64,000 bases of DNA from Bartonella henselae str. Houston-1 (GTDB taxonomy: Bacteria; Pseudomonadota; Alphaproteobacteria; Rhizobiales; Rhizobiaceae): the NCBI RefSeq assembly GCF_000046705.1, contig NC_005956.1, positions 620,001 to 684,000 of the forward strand, in the 5' to 3' direction. A model generated the notes under the pieces. The model was not told the origin of the DNA. It saw nothing but the letters and a program-made list of their open reading frames with translations, and did no database searches. The position numbers were made by a program, and so were the translations under genes. Within the stretch, counting starts at the first letter, position 1. Each line of letters starts with the position of its first letter. Of the stretch, positions 27,705-38,081 are shown one piece after another.

Positions 27705-29582
27705 TTATTTTTGCATCATTTGTGTTTCATATTGATCAGATAACGTAAACCAGAGTGTTTCAGCTTCTTGTAATTTTTTAGCCTTTTGGGCACGTTCTTT
27801 TATTTTTTCAGGTATTTTGTTATGAAAAGAAGCAGAAATAAGTTCTTCATCAAGTTGTGCAATTTGTTTATGAAGGTACTCTATCAATGCTTCGGTTTCT
27901 ACAATTTTCTTACGTAATGGAGCAAGACTAGAACGTTTTTGAGCGTTGCTTTTTCGTTGATCATTTTTAGAAAGGGAAAGTTGTTTTTTGAGGGATACAT
28001 TTGTTTCTTTTTTGGATGAAAGTCCAAGAATCTCTTTACGGTAAGTATGCATGTCACCTTCATAAGGAAGGACAGTTTTATTTTTCACAAGCCATAAGCG
28101 ATCCATTGTTGCTTCGATAAGGTGGCGGTCATGAGCAATAAGTATTACTGCTCCATTAAAATGATTGAGTGCATGTATCAGTTCTTGACGGCTATCAATG
28201 TCAAGGTGATTGGTTGGTTCATCAAGAATAAGAAGATGGGGCCCTTCAAAAACAGTAAGTCCCATAAGCAAGCGAACTTTTTCACCTCCTGAAAGCTCTT
28301 TGGCTTTTGTCATCATTTTTTCCGTTGATATTCCCATACGAGCGACTGCTGCGCGTATTTTAGCGTCTGCTTTTCCTGGCATGAGATGACGCATGTGATC
28401 TATTGCATTTTCTTCCGGTTTCAGATCATCAAGTTGATGTTGAGAAAAAAAAGCAATTTTCAGATGTGGAGCAAGAGTGATTGTTCCTTTTTCCGCTTTC
28501 AGACGGCCAGCGAGCAATTTAGCAAGAGTTGATTTTCCGTTTCCGTTTGAGCCCAAGAGAGTGATACGGTCATCATTATCAATTCTTAAATTTAATTCTT
28601 TTAAAATTGGTTTTCCTGTTTCATAACCAACACTTACGTTTGATAATGCAATAATAGGAGAAGCTACAGGCTTTTCTACTTTTGGAAAGATAAAAGGCTG
28701 AACATGCTGAATTTTCCACGTTGTAAGGGGCTTAAGCTTTTCGAGAGCTTTGAGGCGCGATTGCGCTTGTCGCGCTTTACTTGCTTTAGCACGAAAACGA
28801 ACAATAAAATCTTCCATATGTTTTTGTTGCACTTCTTGTTTTTCAATTTGTTTTTGTTGTACTTTAACAACTTCAGCTTTTTGTTGTTCAAATTGATCAT
28901 AATTACCACGCCAAAAAGTAAGTTGGTTATTTTCGAGATGCATGATAGAATTAACTGTATTATTTAAAAAATCGCGATCATGACTGATTATGATTACTGT
29001 ATGGGGGTATTGACGCACATACTCAGTGAGCCAGAGAGTTCCTTCAATATCGAGATAATTTGTTGGTTCATCGAGCAGTAAAAGATCAGGCTCAGTAAAC
29101 AGTATAGCTGCTAGCGCAATTCGCATACGCCATCCGCCGGAAAAGGATGAGAGAGGTCGCTGTTGTGTGTGAGAATCAAATCCTAAACCAGAGAGGATTT
29201 TTCCGGCGCGTGCTTCTGCAGCATGGGCATCAATATCGGCTAAGCGTGCATAAATGGCAGCAATCCGCAGAGGATCAGTTGCGCTTTCTGCTTCATGGAG
29301 AAGATTGGCGTGTTCTGTGTTGGCGGCTAAGACAGTTGCAAGCAAAGAGTGTTCGGTTGCGGGTGCCTCTTGAGCAACGTGACCAATCTTTGTACTTTTG
29401 GGCATAATAATATCGCCGTTTTCGGGTGATATTTCACCTGTAATGGCGCGAAAAAGGGTTGATTTTCCAGTGCCATTATAGCCAACAAATCCAGTTTTTG
29501 AACCAGTAGGAAGAGCAATGTTAGCACGGCTAATTAAAAGACGCCCAGCTATCCGTATTGTAATATCATTCAATACTAACAT
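27705..29582 (-). CDS. ABC-F family ATPase (Uup/EttA-type)
   Basis: A 625-residue protein with two ATP-binding cassettes and no membrane segments. Cassette 1 has Walker A GYNGTGKSTL and signature SFSGGWRMR with LLLLDEPTNYLD; cassette 2 has GSNGNGKSTL, ELSGGEKVR and LLILDEPTNHLD. A charged linker of the ABC-F type lies between them and a coiled-coil-like Lys/Glu-rich tail follows, as in Uup. ABC-F proteins act on the ribosome E site. The ATG at 29582 has GGGAG 10 bases upstream; upstream in-frame codons give an unlikely extension. Confidence 0.9.
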   Translation of the reverse strand: MLVLNDITIRIAGRLLISRANIALPTGSKTGFVGYNGTGKSTLFRAITGEISPENGDIIMPKSTKIGHVAQEAPATEHSLLATVLAANTEHANLLHEAESATDPLRIAAIYARLADIDAHAAEARAGKILSGLGFDSHTQQRPLSSFSGGWRMRIALAAILFTEPDLLLLDEPTNYLDIEGTLWLTEYVRQYPHTVIIISHDRDFLNNTVNSIMHLENNQLTFWRGNYDQFEQQKAEVVKVQQKQIEKQEVQQKHMEDFIVRFRAKASKARQAQSRLKALEKLKPLTTWKIQHVQPFIFPKVEKPVASPIIALSNVSVGYETGKPILKELNLRIDNDDRITLLGSNGNGKSTLAKLLAGRLKAEKGTITLAPHLKIAFFSQHQLDDLKPEENAIDHMRHLMPGKADAKIRAAVARMGISTEKMMTKAKELSGGEKVRLLMGLTVFEGPHLLILDEPTNHLDIDSRQELIHALNHFNGAVILIAHDRHLIEATMDRLWLVKNKTVLPYEGDMHTYRKEILGLSSKKETNVSLKKQLSLSKNDQRKSNAQKRSSLAPLRKKIVETEALIEYLHKQIAQLDEELISASFHNKIPEKIKERAQKAKKLQEAETLWFTLSDQYETQMMQK

Positions 29583-30092
29583 AATGAAAAATCTCCCTTG
29601 CATATTTTTAAAATAAGCGCAAGTGGATTTAATCTTTAAAGAGAGTGTGTAGTTATCATCTTTATTCTTGGTGCAAGTTGGCATCATCATTCTATTTGTC
29701 AGCTCAAAATGTTGCGTTGCGACAGCTCTTATAGACGGTTCATGAGAGGTATTTTTACTCCTTTTTTTAAGTGTTTTTATTCACATGCTCATCCACCTTG
29801 TGATTTGCAAGCGAAGGATGTTGATGAATTCACTATAAGAGGGTTTAAAATGAGAAAATCTTACAATCTTCGGGTTTTTCATTCAAGTTGAAGAAAGGTA
29901 GATAATCCTTATAAATCAATCTATTATATCTATGATGAGGCAAGAGGTTAAAATGAGATTTTTTATTGAAATCAGCGAAGAACTATACAATTCTAAAAAT
30001 TGGTGCGGATTTTTTCATAGTCACTTGGCAAGAGACGTCTTGCTCGCTATAGAACGGTCAGATAATATTTATAATAAAATAAAGGTGGTCAA
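29583..30092. promoter_or_regulatory. Divergent gap between ABC-F gene and ndk
   Basis: A 510-base region between divergent genes that must hold the promoters of both. A 60-codon open frame at 29709-29891 has no RBS or family resemblance and is not called. An AAAGGTGG at 30082-30089 lies before the ndk ATG at 30093. No other structure is evident. Confidence 0.35.
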
Positions 30093-30515
30093 ATGGCTGT
30101 AGAACGTACTTTTTCAATGATTAAACCAGATGCAACACGTCGTAATTTAACAGGTGCAATTACAAAAATGCTTGAAGATGCGGGGCTGCGTGTTATCGCA
30201 TCTAAACGTGTGTGGATGAGCCAACGTGAAGCTGAAAAATTTTATGCTGTTCATAAAGAGCGTGCATTTTTTAGTGAATTGGTCGAACTTATGTCTTCTG
30301 GTCCAACCATTGTTCAGGTTTTAGAAGGCGAAAATGCAATAGCTAAAAATCGTGAAGTAATGGGGGCTACAAATCCTGAAGATGCGCAGGAAGGAACAAT
30401 TCGTAAAGTCCATGCTTTGTCAATTGGTGAAAATTCTGTCCATGGTTCAGATAGTGCTGAGACGGCAAAAACAGAGATTGCTTTTTGGTTTTCCGAAGTA
30501 GAAATTGTTGGTTAA
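30093..30515 (+). CDS. ndk: Nucleoside diphosphate kinase
   Basis: A 140-residue Ndk of standard length. It begins [15 protein letters not shown] and carries [29 protein letters not shown] and the [18 protein letters not shown] tail. The catalytic phospho-histidine, usually in N-x-x-HGSD, is His of SVHGSD near residue 118. It balances NTP and dNTP pools using ATP. A Rho-independent terminator follows 23 bases downstream, so it is transcribed as a single gene. Confidence 0.97.
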   Translation: MAVERTFSMIKPDATRRNLTGAITKMLEDAGLRVIASKRVWMSQREAEKFYAVHKERAFFSELVELMSSGPTIVQVLEGENAIAKNREVMGATNPEDAQEGTIRKVHALSIGENSVHGSDSAETAKTEIAFWFSEVEIVG

Positions 30516-30538
30516 TAAAAGGCATATATGAAAAGCAG

Positions 30539-30570
30539 AAAATTCCGAAACATACTGTTCGGAATTTTTC
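30539..30570 (+). terminator. Rho-independent terminator of ndk
   Basis: AAAATTCCGAA (30539-30549) pairs perfectly with TTCGGAATTTT (30558-30568), an 11-bp stem with an 8-base loop, ending in a run of T. It is correctly placed after ndk. As pgsA converges from the other side, the A-rich upstream arm may also serve the opposite strand. Confidence 0.85.
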
Positions 30571-30618
30571 TTATGAGGTTATGAATTTTTTTAAAAGAGT
30601 TGTGAAGTTTATCATTTT

Positions 30619-31200
30619 TTATATGATAACATGTTTTAAACCTGCACGAAAATAATCCCATCCTGTCCACAATGTAAGAAGGGCAGAAATCCACAGCATA
30701 GTGATGCCAAATTCCAATGTATAAGGGATAATTTTATTGCCAGCTGGTCCCGCTAAAAGAAAGATAATAGCTATCATTTGTACAAAAGTTTTCCATTTTG
30801 CGAGGCGAGAGACAGGGACACTAACTTTCAATTCAGCTAAATATTCACGCAATCCGGATACAAGAATTTCCCGACAAAGAATAATAATAGCTGCCCATAA
30901 TGTCCACCCCGCAATAGTACTGTCTGCTGCGAGCAAGAGTAAACAGGCCGAGACGAGAAGTTTATCTGCAATTGGATCTAACATGCGCCCAATATTAGAT
31001 GTTTGTTCCCAAATACGGGCAAGGTAACCATCAAGAAAGTCAGTAATAGATGCAACTACAAAAATAGAAACAGCAGCCCAACGTGCAATATCACTTGATT
31101 GCAGTCGTCCTTCTAAAAAAAAGCATGCAACAACCATTGGCACAGCAACAATTCGTGCATAAGTTAAAATATTTGGAAAAGAAAAAGTATGATTTTTCAT
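30619..31200 (-). CDS. pgsA: CDP-diacylglycerol-glycerol-3-phosphate phosphatidyltransferase
   Basis: A 193-residue membrane enzyme of the CDP-alcohol phosphatidyltransferase family. The signature is complete: DFLDGYLARIWEQTSNIGRM then LDPIADK, i.e. D-x2-D-G-x2-A-R-x8-G-x3-D-x3-D. It makes phosphatidylglycerol phosphate at the inner membrane. The start at 31200 (MKNHTFSFPNILTYARI) gives the normal N-terminus. It lies downstream of uvrC, 74 bases after it, an old and common association in proteobacteria. Confidence 0.94.
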   Translation of the reverse strand: MKNHTFSFPNILTYARIVAVPMVVACFFLEGRLQSSDIARWAAVSIFVVASITDFLDGYLARIWEQTSNIGRMLDPIADKLLVSACLLLLAADSTIAGWTLWAAIIILCREILVSGLREYLAELKVSVPVSRLAKWKTFVQMIAIIFLLAGPAGNKIIPYTLEFGITMLWISALLTLWTGWDYFRAGLKHVII

Positions 31201-31274
31201 AAAATTATTTTCAATTTTTTTTGAAATTACAATATACTTTATAAACGTAATAAGGCAAAGATTATGCAACAAGC

Positions 31275-33260
31275 CTATTTTTCATTAAAATGGTTATAAA
31301 TTTTTTGTGCAATTGTGGTAGAAATTCCTATAACTTTTGTTAAATCTTCTAGTGAAGCGCTTGCAATGGCTTTAGCACTTCCAAAATGATGAAGCAACGC
31401 ACGCTTTCTTGTCGGACCAATATTTTCGATTTCATCAAGCGGATTTTTCAATGTTTCTTTTTTTCGTTTTGCTCTGTGAGTCCCAATTGCAAAACGATGT
31501 GCTTCATCACGTAGACGTTGCAAAAAATACAAAATAGGGTCACACGGGGGAAGCGTAAAAGGTGTTTTTCCTTTTATAAAAAAACGTTCACGTCCCGCTC
31601 TACGGTCAGCGCCTTTCGCTATTCCTACTACTGTCATGAAATTATCTAATCCTAATTCAGATAATATTGTATGCACACTGTTTATTTGTCCTTTACCTCC
31701 ATCGATTAAGATAAGATCAGGCCAAATGGGAAAAGAAGCATCGTCTTTACTTTGTATGTTTTTGCTTTCATGAGGCAGACCATGCTCTTTGATAAGGCGT
31801 GAAAATCTTCGTTTAATGACTTCTTTCATCATACCAAAGTCATCGCCAGGTGTGATATCGGTTGAGCGAATGTTGAATTTGCGATATTGATTTTTAATAA
31901 ATCCGTTTTTACCTGCAACAATCATTGCACCTACTGCATTTGTCCCCATAATGTGGGAATTGTCATAGATTTCTATACGGCATGGGGTATGAGGCAGTTG
32001 AAATATTTCTGCAATACCCTGAAACAATTTTGTATGTGTAGCTGTTTCAGCAAGCTTGTGCCCAAGTGTTTCATGGGCATTGATATAGGCATAATTAACC
32101 AGAGTTTTGCGTTCACCTTGTTTGGGTAAAGAAAGGGATATTTTACGATTTGCTTTTAGACTGAATGCTTCTGCAAGAAGTGTTTTGTCTTCAATCGATT
32201 CAGATAAAAGAATGAGTTTGGGAAGTGGTTTATCATCGTAAAATTGGGAAAGGAAACTCGCTAAAATTTCGCTACTGGAGAAAGATGGGTCTGCTTTAGG
32301 AAAATATGCTCTGTTTCCCCAATTTTGTCCCATGCGGAAAAAGAACACTTGAATGCAGCTTATTCCTTCCTTTTGCGCAATTGCAAAGACATCTGCTTCT
32401 TCTATTGTTTGGGGATTAATGCCTTGATGACTTTGTATGTGAGAGAGTGCCGATAAACGATCACGGTAGGCGGCAGCTTGTTCAAAATCAAAATTTTTTG
32501 CAGCTTTATGCATAGCTTGAACCATATCATTTTTAATGGATTGGCTTTTCCCCGAAAGAAAAGATTTTGCTCCTTTAACGAGTTCTCTGTAATCACGGTC
32601 ACTAATTTCATGCGTACAGGGCGCAGAACATCGCTTGATTTGATAAAGCAAACAAGGACGTGTACGGTTTTCAAGAACTGAATCCGTACAGGTGCGTAAT
32701 AAAAAAGCGCGTTGTAAAACATTGATTGTTTGTGTAACAGCGCTCGAAGAAGCAAAAGGACCAAAATAATGGGCTTTTCGTGTTCGAGCGCCACGATGTT
32801 TGTAAAGTGCGGGTGCTCGATGATCATCAGTAATAATGATGTAAGGAAAGCTTTTATCATCACGCAGTAATACATTAAAACGTGGATGCAACCTTTTGAT
32901 CAGATTAGCCTCTAAAAGGAGCGCTTCTATTTCTGTGTGAGTAACGACAAATTCCATATGAGATGTTGCACGAATCATTCGGGTGATACGGTTATTGTGT
33001 CCTTGTTCACGTGTATAGTTTGAGACACGTTTTTTAAGATTACGTGCTTTGCCAACATAGAGAACCTTACCATTTTCATCAACCATCCGATAAACTCCTG
33101 GCTTATGCGGAAGATGTTTGACAAATTCTTGTATGAGTTTGGCACCTTTAAATTGATTTTTATCATTTCTTTGATGCGCATCATCCCATGTAATATGAGA
33201 GAGAAAAGAGAGCTTTTCTTGCTCATTTTCGGCATAAGCGATGTTATTTTTCAAGATCAT
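31275..33260 (-). CDS. uvrC: Excinuclease ABC subunit C
   Basis: A 661-residue UvrC. The GIY-YIG nuclease domain ([29 protein letters not shown]) is at about residues 50-85, the UVR helix pair ([20 protein letters not shown]) near 245-265, the RNase H-like C-terminal nuclease with [18 protein letters not shown] and [10 protein letters not shown] in the middle, and tandem helix-hairpin-helix motifs at the end. It makes both incisions in nucleotide excision repair. The first 40 or so residues are extra to the catalytic core; a later start is possible. It is upstream of pgsA. Confidence 0.94.
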   Translation of the reverse strand: MILKNNIAYAENEQEKLSFLSHITWDDAHQRNDKNQFKGAKLIQEFVKHLPHKPGVYRMVDENGKVLYVGKARNLKKRVSNYTREQGHNNRITRMIRATSHMEFVVTHTEIEALLLEANLIKRLHPRFNVLLRDDKSFPYIIITDDHRAPALYKHRGARTRKAHYFGPFASSSAVTQTINVLQRAFLLRTCTDSVLENRTRPCLLYQIKRCSAPCTHEISDRDYRELVKGAKSFLSGKSQSIKNDMVQAMHKAAKNFDFEQAAAYRDRLSALSHIQSHQGINPQTIEEADVFAIAQKEGISCIQVFFFRMGQNWGNRAYFPKADPSFSSSEILASFLSQFYDDKPLPKLILLSESIEDKTLLAEAFSLKANRKISLSLPKQGERKTLVNYAYINAHETLGHKLAETATHTKLFQGIAEIFQLPHTPCRIEIYDNSHIMGTNAVGAMIVAGKNGFIKNQYRKFNIRSTDITPGDDFGMMKEVIKRRFSRLIKEHGLPHESKNIQSKDDASFPIWPDLILIDGGKGQINSVHTILSELGLDNFMTVVGIAKGADRRAGRERFFIKGKTPFTLPPCDPILYFLQRLRDEAHRFAIGTHRAKRKKETLKNPLDEIENIGPTRKRALLHHFGSAKAIASASLEDLTKVIGISTTIAQKIYNHFNEK

Positions 33261-33650
33261 TCAGTTTACCAAGGGATGTTTTGTATTTTTTTATATGAAA
33301 TATTCTGTTCCATTAAGCCTTATTGTTTATGTATTTATAGTTTTTTTCCTATAAATAATGCATTATGGCACGAAATTACACGATTTTGGAGTTATTACTT
33401 TTTATAAAAAAATCGAAGGCAATCTCAGAAAACAGTTTTATAAGTAGGCCACCTTCAGTTCATGAACTGATTGAAATGATAACTATATGATAATATATTT
33501 TTTTAAATAATAAATCTTACTTTTTCTCTTCTATGCATTTGAAATCAATTGTAAACTAAAGAATTCACTTTGTCCTGCACTTTTTAAAGTAGTTTAATCC
33601 TCTTTAATGGCCCTGAAAAGGATCTTCTTTTTAGGGAGCATAGAAATTTT
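33261..33650. other. Gap between rlmJ and uvrC
   Basis: A 390-base AT-rich region between two minus-strand genes. It holds the 3' flank of rlmJ and the likely promoter of uvrC. I see no gene, no clear terminator and no repeat. Confidence 0.35.
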
Positions 33651-34514
33651 TTAACATAATAGCTGTTCTTTTTGAATCCATTTATGAGTTATTTGGGCAT
33701 TTTTATCTTGCCCAAGACGAGCGATAAGAAAGGGACTGAGCTTTTTTATTTCTTCTTCAAGAAGATAGGGGGGATTGATAAGGATCATGCCACTTCCATT
33801 CATTGTAGGCGGTATGGAGCTTTTTCGAATACGCATTTCGAGTTGTAGAATTTTTGGAATTCCTGTTTGATGCAATGCATGAAGAAAATTTTCAATTTCT
33901 TTATCATATTTAACAGGGTACCATAAAGCATAAATCCCTCCAGAGAAACGGCGATACGCCTTCATCAACCCTTCAATAAGACGAGAAAATTCACCAGGTT
34001 TTTCAAAGGGAGGATCAACGAGGATGAAACCACGTTTTTCTTTTGGTGGCAGATGGGCATTTAAGGAAAGCCATCCATTTAGATGTAAAACTTTTGTTTG
34101 ATAATCACCAGCAAAATTTTTTGCTAAAATGTGATAATCTTCACGGTGCAATTCAATTGCTGTTAATCGGTCTTGTTTACGCAATAATTGGCGAATAAGA
34201 ACAGGAGAGCCAGGATAAAATAGGATGTCTTTTTTCCCCTTATTGAGTGTTTCAATAATATTGCACCATGGATAAAGAAGTGCTTTTAAGTCTTCTGGAA
34301 TAGGCGTTGAAAGAAGTTGGTAGACACCTTCACGCCACTCTCCCGTTTTATGTGCTTCCAAAGAGGAGAGATCGTAAATACCGATTCCAGCATGGGTATC
34401 TATAACACGAAAAGCTTTTTCCTTGCGTTTGAGATATTCTATGATGCGGGTGACAATAATATGTTTAAAAACATCAGCAAAGTTGCCAGCATGATAAATA
34501 TGCCGATAATTCAT
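33651..34514 (-). CDS. rlmJ: 23S rRNA A2030 N6-methyltransferase
   Basis: A 287-residue RlmJ (YhiR) protein. It opens MNYRHIYHAGNFADVFKH, typical of the family, has IDTHAGIGIYDL as SAM-binding motif I, and the amino-methyltransferase catalytic motif DPPFE in GFILVDPPFEKPGEF. It methylates adenine 2030 of 23S rRNA. It is a single gene with no close partner; upstream lies a long gene-poor stretch before the nagZ pseudogene. Confidence 0.93.
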   Translation of the reverse strand: MNYRHIYHAGNFADVFKHIIVTRIIEYLKRKEKAFRVIDTHAGIGIYDLSSLEAHKTGEWREGVYQLLSTPIPEDLKALLYPWCNIIETLNKGKKDILFYPGSPVLIRQLLRKQDRLTAIELHREDYHILAKNFAGDYQTKVLHLNGWLSLNAHLPPKEKRGFILVDPPFEKPGEFSRLIEGLMKAYRRFSGGIYALWYPVKYDKEIENFLHALHQTGIPKILQLEMRIRKSSIPPTMNGSGMILINPPYLLEEEIKKLSPFLIARLGQDKNAQITHKWIQKEQLLC

Positions 34515-35207
34515 GAGTAAACTCTACCCTATTGTATTGCATTACCAAATGCCTTTACTAACATAAAACGACAGTTTTTCTATTCATAAAAGCCTTATGA
34601 AAGAGATAAAATCGTATCTTGATCAAAAAAACATATCTGTTTAGTAAAGTACCAATGTCGCAAATTGGCAGTGGTGTTTTATATCAACCTAATCTGTATA
34701 AAATAGATTAATCACTAAAATTTCAAATTTTGTGACAAAACATATGAAAAAAAGAGAAAATATTTCGATTAATGCATTGGACAGATTATGAAAGAATGCC
34801 TTTATTATTGCCTTCCCCAAAATGAAATGAATGAAAGGTACAAGTTAATTGATGTGTCAGTCGAGAATTACTGAAAATTTTAAGCGGAATGTGCACAGTC
34901 ACCAATAAGCTAGCCAAATATTTGAAGCTGATTCAGTTTGAAGATCTCAAAAGTAGTTAAACTGATCAATTATAAATTCTATGAACAACAAGAGTAAATT
35001 TTTTGCATGCTGTATCGACAGATTTCTCACGGGAGATTTAAGAAATGGCTTTTTAGGAGAGCACAAGTTTCACGTTAAATATGTGAAACAGTGAGGTTTT
35101 TGTATAGGATCTCGAGAGACGAGTTTTAAAAAATTGACATGAAATGTATGAACTGTCTCAATCAAACGAGGGATTGTGAAGCAAATAAGCATCAAAGTAT
35201 TGCAATA
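34515..35207. other. Gene-poor stretch upstream of the nagZ pseudogene
   Basis: A 693-base AT-rich region with no intact reading frame. In relatives the gene before nagZ often encodes a SPOR-domain protein; I could not read such a remnant here. An inverted repeat GTTTCAC/GTGAAAC (35067-35073, 35083-35089) is followed by a short T-run. Since nagZ itself is decayed, this stretch is probably decayed sequence as well. Confidence 0.35.
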
Positions 35208-36184
35208 ATGTCAGAAATAAAAGCTATGATTACTGGTATTTCTGGTTTTTTTTAAAGAAGATGAAAAAGCGTTCATTGCTGAGATAAGCCTTGGGTTTTT
35301 ATTTTATTTACCCGCAATATTAAGACAGCAGATGATGTCAAGACGCTGACTACATCTTTATGTGTGGTAAGTGGGATGATATTTTTATTGATCAAGAAGG
35401 AGAAAAGGTACAAAGTTTGTTTCCGTCTTTGGTACCTCATTATCCAGCAGCTGCAATTTTGGGGAATCTTTATAAAAAGGATCAAAGTAAAGGAATTTGC
35501 ATTGCATGGATTATATCTCGATTTCATGCTTTTGATTTAATAAAGCTTGGTATAAATGCCAATTATCTTCCTGTTTTAGATATTCCGGTGGGTGGAGAAC
35601 ACGATGTTATTGGAAAGCGTGCTTATGCTAAAGATTTAGAAACAGTGACAGCTTTAGGGTGTGCAGCTGCTATAAGGGGCTTTTGGATGGAGGTATTTTA
35701 CCGGTGATGAAACATATTCCAGGACATAGTAGAGCGCTTTGCGATACGCATTTTGAATTAGCACATGTTGATGCCTCCCTTGATATTTTGGAAAAGTATG
35801 ATTTTATGCCTTTTAAAAATTTGGCTGATTCTCCAGCTGCGATGACTGTGCATATTGTCTATGAAGCAATTGACAAGAGGGGTCCTGCAACACTTTAAAA
35901 GAGTTATTGAGAATATTATTCGTAAAAAGAGAGGTTCTAATGAGCTTTTAATGTCAGATGATGTATCAATAAAAGCTCTTTGGAAAAATGCGCTTTCGAA
36001 AAATTTTTCCAATTTAACACGTAAAATCTTTGCTACAGGCTGTGATATTTTTCTACGCATTGCCGATGGTTATTTAGAAGAGACGTTTTTGGTTGCGCAT
36101 ACTGCGCCATTTTTAAAAGGTAAGGCATTGGAATGTGTGTATAGGACTCGCAGGCGTGTTTTGCAAACCAGACAGATCAGATAA
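35208..36184 (+). pseudogene. nagZ: beta-N-acetylhexosaminidase pseudogene
   Basis: Translation across frames recovers most of NagZ: MSEIKAMITGISGFF from an ATG at 35208, KTADDVKTLTTS, YLPVLDIP with EHDVIGKRAY, KHIPGHSRALCDTHFELAHVD (the catalytic loop; the usual GHG reads GHS), TVHIVYEAIDKRGPATL, then LLMSDDVSIKAL to the C-terminus. Breaks are seen at the T-run near 35258, near 35283, near 35365, near 35675 and near 35898, each shifting frame, and stops follow. NagZ removes GlcNAc from anhydro-muropeptides in peptidoglycan recycling. The order nagZ-tatABC is that of relatives, so this is the native gene in decay rather than an import. Confidence 0.9.
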
Positions 36185-36442
36185 AGTTGCTTTGAGAGAG
36201 GAATCTTCAAATCTTTTGAGTTTTATGTGAAGAGGTTTGTCATTTTTGATTTATTTGTGCTTATCTGTAATATGCTAAGTAAAAGTTGGAGAGAGGCAAA
36301 AAGCGAGTTTACAATAAAAAATGTGCAATTGCCTTTAATTTGAGAAGAAAATATACAAGTAAGATATGATTATATTTGGTACATTTCTTACAGAGCCAGT
36401 ACGAATAAGTGAAATTAAATTAAAAAGCCGTGAGAGAGAGTG

Positions 36443-36754
36443 ATGGGTAATATTTTTTCACCAACACATTTAATTGTAATTTTACTGATTATTATTGTGC
36501 TTTTTGGGCGCGGTAAGGTTTCTGAATTAATGGGTGATGTGGCGAAGGGGATTAAAGCTTTCAAAAAGAATATGAAAGATGAAGAGGACATTCTCGAGGA
36601 TAAGCTTGAAAGGGCCCACCATTCTGAAACAGTAGATGTTGAACCTCAAAAATTTCAGTCTTTATCAGTGAAGCGTGCAACCACGCGTGTAAAAGGTTCT
36701 TCTTCCTCTAGAAAAGGCAAAACTTCTGTTGTTAAAAAACAGCGTGTAAAATAA
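36443..36754 (+). CDS. tatA: Sec-independent protein translocase subunit TatA
   Basis: A 103-residue protein with one N-terminal membrane helix ([15 protein letters not shown]), the FGRGKVSEL hinge and amphipathic helix [17 protein letters not shown], then a charged, Lys-rich disordered tail. TatA oligomers form the conduit for folded twin-arginine substrates. A GTG at 36440 directly before the ATG at 36443 is an alternative start. The tail is longer than in most TatA. tatB and tatC follow. Confidence 0.92.
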   Translation: MGNIFSPTHLIVILLIIIVLFGRGKVSELMGDVAKGIKAFKKNMKDEEDILEDKLERAHHSETVDVEPQKFQSLSVKRATTRVKGSSSSRKGKTSVVKKQRVK

Positions 36755-36801
36755 AAAAAATCAATCATAATTGTTTAAATGAGGAAGTCGAGTATAAACT
36801 G

Positions 36802-37242
36802 ATGTTTGGGATTGATGGGCTAGAGTTTCTCGTGATCTTACTTGTTCTCATCGTCGTAGTTGGACCAAAAGATTTACCTAAAATGCTAAAGACAATGGCA
36901 AGGGCAATAGCTTATGTGCGTTCAACAGCGAATGAATTTCGTCACCAGTTTGATGATGCAATAAAACAAGCTGAGCTTGATGATTTGCAAAAGACATTAT
37001 CGGATATGAACGATTTTAATCCAGACAAGAAGTTGACAGGAATTTTAAATCCCATGCAGGATATAAGAGGCGATATCCTCAATAATTTTGATGTAAATAC
37101 AACGCACCATAAATTAGAAAAAGATCAAGAAAATTTTGAATGTAATGAGAACAAAACCAATGAAGATTTAGATGTACCTGTTGATGCTCATAGTTCTGGG
37201 AGCGTATTTGTAACTTCTAAAGATAAAGAAAGTGCGTCATGA
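36802..37242 (+). CDS. tatB: Sec-independent protein translocase subunit TatB
   Basis: A 146-residue TatB. It starts MFGIDGLEFLVILLVLIVVVG, then PKDLPKMLKTMARAIAYVR, the conserved G-P hinge and amphipathic helix, and has an acidic C-terminal tail. TatB with TatC forms the twin-arginine signal receptor. Its stop overlaps the tatC start in ATGA at 37239-37242, so the two are translationally coupled. Confidence 0.93.
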   Translation: MFGIDGLEFLVILLVLIVVVGPKDLPKMLKTMARAIAYVRSTANEFRHQFDDAIKQAELDDLQKTLSDMNDFNPDKKLTGILNPMQDIRGDILNNFDVNTTHHKLEKDQENFECNENKTNEDLDVPVDAHSSGSVFVTSKDKESAS

Positions 37243-38033
37243 ATGTTAAGAAAGATGAAGTTGATGCCAATATGGCACCCCTTTTAGAGCATTTGATTGA
37301 ACTACGTCAGCGAATTATTGCTGCTCTGATCGCATGTTTTATCGCTTTTATTATATGTTTTCTTGTCAAAGATTATATCTTAAATTTTTTGATATTGCCT
37401 TATCAGTGGGCAATGAAAATATCAGGTGGTAATCCTGAGGGTATTCGTTTGCAATCAACACAAGTATGGGAAACTTTTTTAACGAAGATGAAACTTGCTG
37501 CTTTTGGGGCAACTATTTTGTCTTTTCCTTATACGGCTTTTCAGTTTTATAGCTTTATTGCACCAGGACTTTATAAAAATGAGCGTATGGCTTTTTTACC
37601 ATTTCTCATTGGTGGACCGATTTTATTTTGTGTTGGTGGGGCGTTTGTTTATGCTCTGTTGGCACCGATTATGCTTTGGTTTAGCCTTTCTCAGCAATTT
37701 CTTCCGGATGTTCATTTAAGAATAGAGTTTATAGTGCGTATCTCCGATTATTTGAGTTTTATGACATCGTTTATTCTAATTTTTGGTTTGATTTTTCAAT
37801 TGCCTCTTGTCACGAGTCTTTTAATGAAAGTTGGACTTTTAACTTCTCATAGTTTAGCGTCTAAACGAAAGTGGGCTATTCTCATCTCTTTTATAATTGC
37901 AGCAATAGTAACGCCATCGGATTTTTTTACTATGTTTGCGGTAGCATTACCAACTATAGCTCTTTACGAGATCTCAATTTTAATTGCCTACTATATGGAA
38001 AAGAAAAAAAATTCCTTTAAGAGAAGTTTATAA
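37239..38033 (+). CDS. tatC: Sec-independent protein translocase subunit TatC
   Basis: A 264-residue, six-helix membrane protein. The N-terminal motif PLLEHLIELRQRI, the first loop segment around LQSTQVWETFLTKMKLA and FYSFIAPGLYKNER are all TatC hallmarks. It binds the RR signal peptide in the inner membrane. The N-terminal extension before LLEHL is about 14 residues. It is last in tatABC and is followed after 48 bases by serS, as in many alphaproteobacteria. Confidence 0.95.
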   Translation: MNVKKDEVDANMAPLLEHLIELRQRIIAALIACFIAFIICFLVKDYILNFLILPYQWAMKISGGNPEGIRLQSTQVWETFLTKMKLAAFGATILSFPYTAFQFYSFIAPGLYKNERMAFLPFLIGGPILFCVGGAFVYALLAPIMLWFSLSQQFLPDVHLRIEFIVRISDYLSFMTSFILIFGLIFQLPLVTSLLMKVGLLTSHSLASKRKWAILISFIIAAIVTPSDFFTMFAVALPTIALYEISILIAYYMEKKKNSFKRSL

Positions 38034-38081
38034 CTTGTGTGATAGGAAAACGAACAGAAACGATGCAAATGAGGAATTTTG

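Noticed and set aside
29709-29891. 60-codon open frame between the ABC-F gene and ndk
   Set aside because: No ribosome binding site and no family resemblance; lies in a divergent promoter gap.
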